From positions 1-55,552 of the forward strand of contig VBCG01000148.1 of assembly GCA_005881895.1 (NCBI GenBank): 55,552 nt of DNA, read 5' to 3'. This DNA is from Betaproteobacteria bacterium. Its GTDB lineage: Bacteria; Pseudomonadota; Gammaproteobacteria; Burkholderiales; Casimicrobiaceae. The notes below the pieces were generated by a model. It was not told the DNA's origin. It saw only the letters and a list, made by a program, of their open reading frames with translations, and did not search any database. Shown piece after piece: positions 18,270-25,573 of the stretch. Position numbers and translations under genes: made by a program. Within the stretch, counting starts at the first letter, position 1; the number at the start of each line of letters is the position of its first letter.

Positions 18270-18748
18270 TGGACATCGAAGCGCGTCTTGCGGCGCTTGG
18301 ATTGACGCTGCCGCCGCCGGTCGTCATTGCGCCGCACATCCGTCTGCCGTTTGCATTCGTGCGAGTGTCCGGCAATCGCGCGTACATTTCCGGTCATGCG
18401 CCGCTGGATTTGGACGGTCGCGTCGCGCGTCCGTTAGGCAAGGTCGGCAGCGATCTCACCATCGAGCAGGGGTACGAAGCGGCGCGTCTTACCGCGTTGT
18501 CGATTCTCGGCAGCTTGCGGCGGACGCTCGGCGATCTCGACCGTGTCACTTCGTGGTTGCGCATTTTTGGCATGGTGAACGCTGCACCCGGCTTCACCGA
18601 CCTGCCGACGGTAATCAATGGCTGCTCCGATCTCATTCTCGAGTTGTACGGCCCTGAGCGTGGCGCGCACGCACGCTCCGCGGTCGGCCTCGCGGAGTTG
18701 CCGTTCAACATTCCAGTCGAGATCGAAGCGGAAGTTGCCATCGCCTGA
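18269..18748 (+). CDS. RidA family protein
   Basis: A 159-residue member of the RidA/YjgF/YER057c superfamily, longer than true RidA (~128) and matching the YjgH/atu1953-like branch (AHIRLPFAFVRVSGNRAYISGHAPLD--G---LGKVGSDLTIEQGYEAARLTALSIL). RidA proper hydrolyses reactive enamines from PLP enzymes. This branch often lacks the catalytic Arg, and the usual C-terminal R-(A/T)-V--L segment here is HARSAVGLAELPFN, so an Arg is present nearby. Its ATG overlaps the last base of the M20 stop, so the two genes are translationally coupled. Confidence 0.86.
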   Translation: MDIEARLAALGLTLPPPVVIAPHIRLPFAFVRVSGNRAYISGHAPLDLDGRVARPLGKVGSDLTIEQGYEAARLTALSILGSLRRTLGDLDRVTSWLRIFGMVNAAPGFTDLPTVINGCSDLILELYGPERGAHARSAVGLAELPFNIPVEIEAEVAIA

Positions 18749-19622
18749 TCATCTGTTAGGCCGTCGCTTGCTGGCCCGCGGCGAATTCCTGCGCGCCTGT
18801 TCGCGCTTTCCGGCGCGAGCGCCGCCGCCTCCGCGCTGCCCGCGCTCGCGGCGGTGCCCGAAAGGCGATCCAAGCTTCATGTGGTAATCGTCGGTGCAGG
18901 TCTCGCCTGCCTCGTCTCCGCGTACGAACTCGAAAAACGCGGCCATCGCGTGACGTCCTCGAGGCGGCTGCGTCACATCGGCGGGCGCGTCCGGACGCTT
19001 CGCTTCGCTGACGGCCACTATGGCGAGGCCGGCGCGATGCGCATCCCGAAGCGGCATGGCTTGACGCGCCGCTACATCGCGCAATTCGGCCTACCGCTGC
19101 GCTCATTCGTGCATTCGAACGACAAGGCGTATTACTTCGCTCGCGCGAGCGACGACGGATCGCGGACGTCAAGGCGCTATTTGCTCGGTATCAATTGCGC
19201 GACGACGACGCACCGTCAACTCGCCCGACGATTACTGGTCACTCGCGGTCACGAAGGCGGCAGCGGGCCTCTCGGACGCCGAGCGCCGCGAATTGCGTGC
19301 GGACACTCTGACCAGCGCAAACCTGCTGGCGTACGATCGCCAGAGCTTGTTGCAGCTTTGGGAAGGCGCCGGTTTATCACAGGAAGCGATCGAATTTCTC
19401 GCGGTGACCAGCGGCGAAGAGACATTGCTGGCGTCTGAGGCGACCGAAACGTTCCGCGAAGAGTTCGAGGAAACCTGGACGTCGGGGTTCGATGAAATCG
19501 TCGGAGGCACCGACCGTCTTGCGTCTGCATTTGTTGCACGCCCGGCGTCGAAGCCGCGGCTTGGCTGCGTTGTAGCGCATATCAAGCAGGCGCGGTCATC
19601 CGCGTCGTATCGTTCGTGGTAA
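18749..19622 (+). pseudogene. decayed flavin-dependent amine oxidase (truncated, several frameshifts)
   Basis: Remnant of an exported FAD amine oxidase. Pieces in different frames join into one protein: a Tat-like leader (GRRLLARGEFLRACS, then after a one-base loss ALSGASAASALPALAAVPERR), the FAD-binding segment KLHVVIVGAGLACLVSAYELEKRGHRVT, IGGRVRTLRFADGHYGEAGAMRIPKRHG, and a downstream block AERRELRADTLTSANLLAYDRQ through SGFDEIVGGTDRL. Apparent small deletions lie near 18807, 18955, 18978, 19165 and 19224, with another disruption near 19560. The C-terminal FAD/substrate part is absent. The leader may originally have overlapped the RidA gene end (TTG at about 18733), which hints at a former operon of M20 peptidase, RidA and amine oxidase. 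Confidence 0.82.
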
Positions 19623-19667
19623 ATGATATCGAGCCACGCGTTCTTTGACTTGCGGTACGCTTCGTCT

Positions 19668-20255
19668 ATGCAGTCCACGCGGATTTGTGCCATGGTGAGC
19701 TCGTTGCTTCGAATCTGCGCGGTATCGTTGCTTGTGGTAGGCGGCTGCGCAACGCAGCCAACGACGTCATCGCCGCAGTCGCCCTTCACGCCGCAGCAGC
19801 AAGCGGTTCCCGATCCCGCTCGCGTTTACGCCGATCTCCTCGGCAGGACCGAGGACCTTCCGCACGTTGTCCGTACACCCAAAGAATATGAAGAGCGCAG
19901 CATCGTGCTGTATGGCTTCCGCAGCGGCGATTTGCGGCCCACCGAGGGTCGCTTCTCGATGCCGCTCGCCGCGACGGACGGCAAGACGGTGATCAATGCC
20001 ACCGAACGGCCCGCGAACAACCAGTTCCAACTGGTCATACCGGATGACTTCGCGCGCGAAGCACGCGAGCGCAAAATGCTGGTCAGCGGCACACGGGGGC
20101 CCGTGTTCGTCGAATGCAAGGTGAGCGCCCAGACCGCCGGACGCGCAATCAGTTATCCCTGCGAGGTCGTGAGCCTGGTCGTGGTCACCGGCGACCGCAT
20201 TTCGGATTCGCTCCGGCGCTCGCGCGATCAGAAGCTCGAGTATTACCACTATTAG
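19668..20255 (+). CDS. putative lipoprotein of unknown function
   Basis: About 195 residues. The N-terminus has a lipoprotein signal peptide, LLRICAVSLLVVGGC, with a lipobox ending at Cys, followed by a Pro/Gln/Thr-rich linker (TQPTTSSPQSPFTPQQQ). The remainder is a compact mixed domain (YADLLGRTEDLPHVVRTPKEYEERSIVLYGFRSGDLRPTEGRF...) that I do not recognise. Starts at 19668 (MQSTRICAM) and 19692 (MVSSLLRIC) are both possible; the shorter gives a textbook signal peptide. A MITE-like repeat begins three bases after the stop. Likely membrane-anchored; role unknown. Confidence 0.65.
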   Translation: MQSTRICAMVSSLLRICAVSLLVVGGCATQPTTSSPQSPFTPQQQAVPDPARVYADLLGRTEDLPHVVRTPKEYEERSIVLYGFRSGDLRPTEGRFSMPLAATDGKTVINATERPANNQFQLVIPDDFAREARERKMLVSGTRGPVFVECKVSAQTAGRAISYPCEVVSLVVVTGDRISDSLRRSRDQKLEYYHY

Positions 20256-20257
20256 GT

Positions 20258-20397
20258 GGCCTGTAACAGGGGAATCGATAGTGTCTGGCTTGCTCTCCGG
20301 GCCGATTGCTGCGTTGCCGCTCAGCGGCGCCTTGCACTCGACCCAGATTGCGGCTCCATAACGCTGTCGCTCACTACCGATTCCCCTGTTACAGGCC
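20258..20397. repeat. 140-bp MITE-like element with perfect 20-bp inverted ends
   Basis: The ends GGCCTGTAACAGGGGAATCG (20258-20277) and its exact complement (20378-20397) match 20 of 20. The similarity continues inward for about six more bases with one mismatch (ATAGTG versus GTAGTG). The ~100-bp interior contains smaller palindromes (TTGCCGCTCAGCGGC) and no gene. It fills most of the space between the lipoprotein and the EF-G paralogue. It looks like a non-autonomous transposable element or a large REP-type unit; no obvious target duplication was found. Confidence 0.8.
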
Positions 20398-20478
20398 CAC
20401 TGAGCCGTCCACCCATACACCGTTGCGGACGGCTTCGCCTGTTTTCACATCTCATCGATCGCATTTGAAGGAGGAACC

Positions 20479-22524
20479 ATGGCGCATTTCGCCACCGAGA
20501 ATATTCGTACCGTAGCACTGGTTGGCGACGGAGCGTCGGGCAAGACGACGCTCGCCGAAGCGCTGCTCGCGAAAGCCGGCGCAATCGCGGCGCCGGGCAG
20601 CGTCGAACGCGGCACGACCGTCAGCGATTTCGATCCGATCGAGAAAAGCTACCAACATTCGCTACGCGCATCGCTCATGCACTTCGAGACGGGTGGCACG
20701 CGGATTCATCTGATCGATACGCCGGGATTTCCCGATTTCATCGGTCAGTCGATCGGCGCGCTCGACGCGGTTGAGACGGCAGCCATCGTCGTCAACGCGA
20801 GCACGGGCATCCAAATGATCACGTCGCGAATGATGGAGTGGGCCGCGAAGCGTGGGCTTTGCCGCTTGATCGTCGTCAATCGGATCGATGCCGAGAACGT
20901 CGACCTGCCAGGCGTGCTCGCCTCGATACAGCAAGCATTCGGCAGGGAGTGCTTGCCGATCAATTTGCCGGCCGATAACGGCAAGCGGGTTGTCGACTGC
21001 TTCTTCAATCCGTCCGGCGCAAGCGATTTTTCCTCGATCGAGAGCGCGCATGGCGCGCTCGTCGACCAAGTCGTCGAAGTCGATGAAGCGTTGATGTCGC
21101 TGTATCTAGAACAGGGCGAGATTGCGCCGGAGCAACTTCATGCACCGTTCGAAAAGGCGTTGCGTGAGGGGCATCTCGTGCCGGTGTGCTTTGTGTCGGC
21201 ACGAACCGGCGCCGGCGTGTCCGAGTTGCTGGAAATTCTCATCAAGCTCGCGCCCAATCCGAAGGAAGGCAATCCACCGTTGTTCTTCAAGGGATCGGGC
21301 ACCGAAGAATTTCGCTCTGAACCCGACCCGAAGAAGCACGTCCTCGCGCACGTCTTCAAGGTCGTCATGGACCCGTTCGTCGGCAAGATGGGAATCTTCC
21401 GCGTCCACCAGGGAACCGTCACGAAGGAAACGCAGCTCTTCGTCGGCGATGGCCGCAAATCATTCAAAGTCGCGCACCTTTTCATGCTGCAGGGGGCTAA
21501 ATACGTCGAAGTCGATCAGGCAGCTCCCGGTGACCTGGCGGCCGTCGCCAAGGTCGACGATATCGTGTTCGATTGCGTGCTGCACGATTCGCACGACGAA
21601 GATCAGATTCACATGCGCCCGCTCGAGTTTCCGGTGCCGATGCACGGCTTCGCCATTACCCCGAAGCGCCGCGGGGACGAGCAGCGAATCTCCGACGTCC
21701 TGCACAAGATGACCGCCGAGGATCCCACGCTCGTCGCCGAGCACGATCCGCTGGCGAACGAGACGGTGTTGCGAGGCCTCGGCGAATTGCATCTCCGCTC
21801 CGTATTCGAGCGCATGGCGAGCCAGTTCAAGCTCGAAGTTGAAACGCGCCCGCCACGCGTGCCATATCGCGAGACGATCACGGCGAAGGCCGAAGGTCAT
21901 CATCGGCATAAGAAGCAAACCGGTGGGGCGGGTCAATTCGGCGAAGTGTTCCTCAAGGTCGAGCCGCTGCCGCGGGGATCAGGATTCGAATTCGTCGACC
22001 AGGTCAAAGGCGGCGCAATTCCGAACACGTTGATTCCCGCGGTGAAGAAGGGCGTCGAGCAAGTGCTCGTCGAAGGCCCGCTCGCCGGCTTTCCGGTGCA
22101 GGACGTGCGCGTGATCGTCTACGACGGTAAATATCATCCGGTCGATTCGAAGGAGGTCGCATTCGTTTCCGCGGGCAGAAAAGCCTTTCTCGACGCCATT
22201 TCGAAAGCGAGGCCGATCGTGCTCGAGCCGATCGTCGGCGTCGAAATCAATTGCCCGGCATCGACGATGGGCGACGTGACCGGCGATCTCTCATCGCGCC
22301 GCGGGCAAGTCACGGGCACCAATACGCTGGCCGCAGGGATTTTGGCGGTCGGTGGGCTCGCGCCGCTCGCCGAGCTCGACGGCTATGCGGCACGGTTGAA
22401 GTCGATGACCGGTGGACAGGGCGCGTGGACGATGGCGTTGTCGCATTACGAGCCGGCGCCGCCAAATCTGCAGCAGCAACTTGCGAGTGACTACGCGAAG
22501 CATCGGCGGCACGAGGAGGAGTAG
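20479..22524 (+). CDS. elongation factor G-like protein (EF-G paralogue)
   Basis: A 681-residue translational GTPase of the EF-G2-like group. GTP-binding motifs: G1 GDGASGKTT (about residue 16), G3 DTPGF (about 80) and G4 VNRID (about 133; canonical is NKxD, here Asn-Arg-x-Asp). Domains II to V follow with an EF-G-like domain IV (HHRHKKQTGGAGQFGEVFLKVEP) and C-terminal EINCPASTMGDVTGDLSSRRGQV. It is shorter than canonical EF-G (~700), its switch I lacks the usual form, and no rpsL/rpsG/tufA neighbours are present, so it is a paralogue rather than the main fusA. An excellent AAGGAGG precedes the ATG. It may act in ribosome rescue or tetracycline-like protection; not determinable here. Confidence 0.92.
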   Translation: MAHFATENIRTVALVGDGASGKTTLAEALLAKAGAIAAPGSVERGTTVSDFDPIEKSYQHSLRASLMHFETGGTRIHLIDTPGFPDFIGQSIGALDAVETAAIVVNASTGIQMITSRMMEWAAKRGLCRLIVVNRIDAENVDLPGVLASIQQAFGRECLPINLPADNGKRVVDCFFNPSGASDFSSIESAHGALVDQVVEVDEALMSLYLEQGEIAPEQLHAPFEKALREGHLVPVCFVSARTGAGVSELLEILIKLAPNPKEGNPPLFFKGSGTEEFRSEPDPKKHVLAHVFKVVMDPFVGKMGIFRVHQGTVTKETQLFVGDGRKSFKVAHLFMLQGAKYVEVDQAAPGDLAAVAKVDDIVFDCVLHDSHDEDQIHMRPLEFPVPMHGFAITPKRRGDEQRISDVLHKMTAEDPTLVAEHDPLANETVLRGLGELHLRSVFERMASQFKLEVETRPPRVPYRETITAKAEGHHRHKKQTGGAGQFGEVFLKVEPLPRGSGFEFVDQVKGGAIPNTLIPAVKKGVEQVLVEGPLAGFPVQDVRVIVYDGKYHPVDSKEVAFVSAGRKAFLDAISKARPIVLEPIVGVEINCPASTMGDVTGDLSSRRGQVTGTNTLAAGILAVGGLAPLAELDGYAARLKSMTGGQGAWTMALSHYEPAPPNLQQQLASDYAKHRRHEEE

Positions 22525-22593
22525 CTGCACCAGCAGTTGCTATCAGCTTTTCGGTCCCTGCGGTGCGTTCTCGGCAAACTAGGGGAGGCTCAC

Positions 22594-23028
22594 TTGTCCA
22601 AGCACTTCGCATCGATTCTTCGTGCCGCTTCGCTCGCGGTCGCCGCACTCGCGCTGCCGTCCGACGTTCTCGCGCAGGGGAAGGACGACCTGTGGGAGGT
22701 GACGATGAAGATGGAAATGCTTGGCATGCCGATGGCGATGCCCGCTCAGGTCAACCGCGTCTGCCTATCGAAGAATCGCAAGGACGAGGATCTCATTCCG
22801 CGGCGCGAAAACTGCCGCGTGCTGGAAAGCAGCCGGGTCGGAAACAAGCTGACGTATAAGATGGCCTGCACAGGCGAAGAGGCGATGACCGTGTCCGGCG
22901 AAATGACATTCGCCGGGACGAGCTACGAAGGACGGATGCGCATGATCACGCAGTCGAGCGGTCAGTCGATGGAGATGGGACAGACGTTTGCGGGCAAGCG
23001 CGTCGGCGATTGCACCGCCGCGAAATAG
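22594..23028 (+). CDS. exported DUF3617-family protein
   Basis: About 144 residues with a signal peptide (SKHFASILRAASLAVAALALPSDVLAQ). The mature part is typical of DUF3617: LWEVTMKMEMLGMPMAMPAQVNRVCLSK near the start, ENCRVLESSRVGNKLTYKMACTGEEAMTVSGEMTFAGTSYEGRMRM in the centre, and a final KRVGDCTA. Four Cys in the mature part suggest disulfides. The start is TTG at 22594, because GGGGAGG lies seven bases before it and upstream ATG starts have no ribosome site. Periplasmic; molecular role unknown. A dispersed repeat begins immediately after the stop. Confidence 0.82.
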   Translation: MSKHFASILRAASLAVAALALPSDVLAQGKDDLWEVTMKMEMLGMPMAMPAQVNRVCLSKNRKDEDLIPRRENCRVLESSRVGNKLTYKMACTGEEAMTVSGEMTFAGTSYEGRMRMITQSSGQSMEMGQTFAGKRVGDCTAAK

Positions 23029-23122
23029 GACCCCCCACGCTTGCGGCTTCGCCGCTGCGCTGTCCCCAAAGGGGGAGCACCCGCACCTTGGCCCTGCGGC
23101 GCGAATGATGGACCCCCACGCT
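23029..23122 (-). repeat. copy of the ~85-bp dispersed repeat plus a partial second unit
   Basis: Opposite orientation to the copies at 5363. It runs from ACCCCCCACGCTTGCGGCTTC through GCACCTTGGCCCTGCGGCGCGAA, then a restart GACCCCCACGCT at 23111-23122 suggests a truncated tandem unit. It begins one base after the DUF3617 stop and lies between that gene and the convergent BON gene, so it could act as a two-way transcript end. Confidence 0.85.
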
Positions 23123-23133
23123 GACACGTCGGA

Positions 23134-23586
23134 TCAGCGCAAGCGTCGAACGTTCAACTCGTCGAAGACGCGCTCGACGTTGGCCTGATGGCGGGCCAAT
23201 GTGGCCAGCGCGCGCTTCTGCGCTTTCGTCCGCACGCAACCTTTGAGCGTCACCCATTTTCGTGACGTCGTCACCCACACCGATGTATCGGCAAAGCGTT
23301 TGTCGGCAGCAATCTCGGCGCGGACCTGTTCGTTGATCTCGCCGTCGCGTTTGTAGGCGCCCCCGGGCTCGCACGTCCCTTCCAACGCGCACCGCGTTCC
23401 GCGTTCGCTGCGGGCGTGCGCTTCGGTGCGCATCTCGTCGGGCGTGTATAGACGCGGCTGGACCACGGGGCAGCCCGGTATTCCCTCCGTCGCTTGCGTG
23501 AACGGATCGAGCTGAACAGGCGCCTGAGCCCCCGCGGGCGGTGCGGCAAACAGCAGGAAGATCGACCATGCCCGAGAGATTCGCAT
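23134..23586 (-). CDS. exported BON-domain protein
   Basis: A 150-residue protein with a short signal peptide (RISRAWSIFLLFAAPPAGAQA). The C-terminal ~70 residues form one BON domain, INEQVRAEIAADKRFADTSVWVTTSRKWVTLKGCVRTKAQKRALATLARHQANVERVFDELNVRR, with the characteristic V-L-G-V centre. BON domains are found in periplasmic proteins that associate with membranes or peptidoglycan. The N-terminal half (residues 22-75) is unassigned and contains four Cys. The gene diverges from the MetE-like gene with a 62-bp gap. Confidence 0.78.
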   Translation of the reverse strand: MRISRAWSIFLLFAAPPAGAQAPVQLDPFTQATEGIPGCPVVQPRLYTPDEMRTEAHARSERGTRCALEGTCEPGGAYKRDGEINEQVRAEIAADKRFADTSVWVTTSRKWVTLKGCVRTKAQKRALATLARHQANVERVFDELNVRRLR

Positions 23587-23648
23587 CAGCCTATTGTCGC
23601 GCCGATTTGGTGGACAATGTCACGCTCGCTTATGCAGGGGGGCCCTCG

Positions 23649-24806
23649 ATGAAACGCAGCACGGAGCGATTCCTGACGACCCACACGGGCAGCCTCCCGC
23701 GCCCCGACGACCTGATCCGGATGATGTACGCGAAGGAGGAGGGCGTGCCGGTCGATCCCGATGCACTGGCGCGCCGCGTCGCATCCGCAGTCGAGGAAGT
23801 CGTCCGCAAGCAAGCCGATGCGGGCGTGGATGTCGTTGACGACGGCGAGATGAGCAAGCCGAGCTACGCGACCTACATCAAGGATCGGCTGCACGGTTTC
23901 GGCGGCAGCGGCAACACATTCGTCTACCAGGATCTCGTCGATTTCCCGAATCTTGCAAAACGAGTATTCGGCGATCCGGGCCGTTCGCGCAGAAAAACGC
24001 CGGCGTGCAATGCGCCGATTAGCGTCCGCGATGCCGGCGCTGCGAAAGCCGATGCCGCCAATTTGAATGCAGCATTCGCGAAAGTGGACGCGCAGGAAGC
24101 GTTTCTCACGGCGGCCTCACCGGGCGTCGTGTCGCTGTTCTTTCGCGACGAACATTACGGCAACGAGGAGGCTTACCTCGGAGCGATCGCGGAAGCGATG
24201 CGCTACGAATACGAAACGATCGCCAACGCGGGTATCGTTTTGCAAATCGATTGTCCCGATCTCGGCATGGGCCGGCACATCCAGTTCGCCGACCTGAGCC
24301 TCGCCGAATTTCGCAAGAAAGCCGAACTGCACGTCGAGGCGCTCAATCACGCGCTCGCCAACATTCCATCCGACCGTTTGCGCCTGCACATGTGCTGGGG
24401 CAATTACGAAGGGCCGCATCACTGCGACGTTCCGCTCGCGGATGTGATCGACATCGTGCTGCGCGCCCGCCCGATGGCGATCGTGCTGGAGGCGGCGAAT
24501 CCGCGTCACGCGCATGAATGGCGCGTATTCGAAACGGTCAAGCTGCCGGAGGGAAAGATTTTGATTCCGGGCGTCATCGAATCGAAGTCCAACTTCATCG
24601 AGCATCCGGAGCTCGTCGCGCAGCGTATCAACCGCTATGCGAACTTGGTCGGGCGCGAGAACGTCATCGCGGGCAGCGATTGCGGTTACGGCACATGGGT
24701 AGGCCAGGCTGCCGTCGATCCCGACGTTGTATGGGCGAAGATGGCGGCAATGGCCGAAGGCGCGCGGATCGCGTCGCGCGAGTTCTGGAAACAGAGCAAC
24801 GCCTGA
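23649..24806 (+). CDS. cobalamin-independent methionine synthase-like protein (MetE C-terminal domain family)
   Basis: A 385-residue single-domain member of the MetE catalytic-barrel family (COG0620 type), about half the length of full MetE. The start TTHTGSLPRPDDLI and the zinc-site segments RLHMCWGNYEGPHHCDV (His and Cys) and GSDCGYGTW (second Cys) are typical. Stand-alone members methylate homocysteine or act on other thiols (epoxyalkane:CoM transferase-like); the natural methyl donor here is unknown. ATG 23649 was chosen because upstream in-frame ATGs lie within the divergent BON gene. No S-box or cobalamin riboswitch was recognised upstream. Confidence 0.85.
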   Translation: MKRSTERFLTTHTGSLPRPDDLIRMMYAKEEGVPVDPDALARRVASAVEEVVRKQADAGVDVVDDGEMSKPSYATYIKDRLHGFGGSGNTFVYQDLVDFPNLAKRVFGDPGRSRRKTPACNAPISVRDAGAAKADAANLNAAFAKVDAQEAFLTAASPGVVSLFFRDEHYGNEEAYLGAIAEAMRYEYETIANAGIVLQIDCPDLGMGRHIQFADLSLAEFRKKAELHVEALNHALANIPSDRLRLHMCWGNYEGPHHCDVPLADVIDIVLRARPMAIVLEAANPRHAHEWRVFETVKLPEGKILIPGVIESKSNFIEHPELVAQRINRYANLVGRENVIAGSDCGYGTWVGQAAVDPDVVWAKMAAMAEGARIASREFWKQSNA

Positions 24807-24828
24807 GCTTTTGGGCGCGGCGGCGCGG

Positions 24829-24857
24829 TTGACATCTGATGCACTATCTGACATCAT
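24829..24857 (+). promoter_or_regulatory. probable vapBC promoter and operator, leaderless
   Basis: A perfect -35 box TTGACA (24829-24834) is followed 17 bp later by CATCAT (24852-24857), a fair -10. TGACATC occurs twice (24830-24836 and 24849-24855), and TGACATCTGATGCA is a near-palindrome overlapping the promoter, as expected for VapB autorepression. The predicted transcript start falls within a few bases of the vapB ATG at 24867, and no ribosome-binding site is present, so the mRNA may be leaderless. Confidence 0.5.
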
Positions 24858-24866
24858 CATCGCATC

Positions 24867-25127
24867 ATGCGGACGACCATCGACATCGATGATCCAATCC
24901 TCAAAGAGTTGAAGGCGCTGCAGCGAAAGGCGGGCCAATCGCTCGGCCGTCTGGTTTCCGATCTTCTCGCGCAAGCGCTGCGTTCGCAAAAGGTGAATGC
25001 GAAAAGACCGTCCGCGCCGGAGTGGATCTCCAAGCGCATGCATGCGCGTGTGGACTTGTCCGACAAGGATGCGGTATATGAAGCGATGGAGCAGCCCGGG
25101 CCCGCGCAACGAGCGGGCCGACGGTGA
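24867..25127 (+). CDS. vapB: VapB-type antitoxin (ribbon-helix-helix)
   Basis: An 86-residue antitoxin. The N-terminus RTTIDIDDPILKELKALQRKAGQSLGRLVSDLLAQAL is a ribbon-helix-helix DNA-binding domain: a beta strand followed by two helices, the second beginning at the SLGRLVSDLL turn. The C-terminal tail (PEWISKRMHARVDLSDKDAVYEAM) would wrap and inhibit the toxin. The last bases overlap the vapC start by four bases (GTGA), so translation is coupled. Confidence 0.87.
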   Translation: MRTTIDIDDPILKELKALQRKAGQSLGRLVSDLLAQALRSQKVNAKRPSAPEWISKRMHARVDLSDKDAVYEAMEQPGPAQRAGRR

Positions 25128-25558
25128 GCTTCTCGCTTGACGTCAACCTGCTGCTTTACGCCACCGACGCGGCGAGTCCACTTCACGAGCGCGGTCGGGC
25201 TTTTGTCGAAACGTGCATGCGTGACGGCGAACTGCTTTGTCTCGGCTGGCCCACGTTGTTGAGCTATCTACGAATTGCCACTCACCCATCGATATTTTCA
25301 CGACCGCTCGCGCCCGCCGAAGCCGCTGCCAACGTCGAGGCGCTGATCGGCTTGCCGCACGTGCGATGTCTCGCCGAGGAGGAAGGATTCTGGGACGTCT
25401 ATCGCGAAGTCACTGCACCAGTAGCAACGCGCGGCAACCTTGTTCCGGATGCACATCTTGCGGCACTGCTGAGGCAGCATGGCGTCAAGACGCTTTACAC
25501 ACATGATCGTGATTTCCTCAAATTCGACTTCTTGGACGTTCGCGATCCATTAGCGTGA
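25124..25558 (+). CDS. vapC: VapC-type toxin, PIN-domain ribonuclease
   Basis: A 144-residue PIN-domain protein with GTG start overlapping vapB. The acidic active-site residues expected of the family are seen in FSLDVNLLLYA (first Asp), NLVPDAHLAALLRQHG (third position Asp) and LYTHDRDFLKF (fourth). The segment LGWPTLLSYLRIATHPSIFSRPL is typical of the W--L-SFLRI--HP subclass of VapC toxins. Such toxins cleave tRNA or rRNA when freed from VapB. Convergent with phoD, 15 bp apart. Confidence 0.88.
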   Translation: MSFSLDVNLLLYATDAASPLHERGRAFVETCMRDGELLCLGWPTLLSYLRIATHPSIFSRPLAPAEAAANVEALIGLPHVRCLAEEEGFWDVYREVTAPVATRGNLVPDAHLAALLRQHGVKTLYTHDRDFLKFDFLDVRDPLA

Positions 25559-25573
25559 CTAACCACATCCGAG

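Noticed and set aside
16833..18748. M20 peptidase and RidA as new parts of the Chp chemosensory pathway
   Set aside because: They follow chpA with a 56-bp gap but have no known link to pilus signalling; coupling to each other and to the amine-oxidase remnant points to catabolism.
23541..23648. Longer start for the MetE-like gene
   Set aside because: The extra 36 codons are antisense to the start of the divergent BON gene and would remove the intergenic space; ATG 23649 fits the family start.
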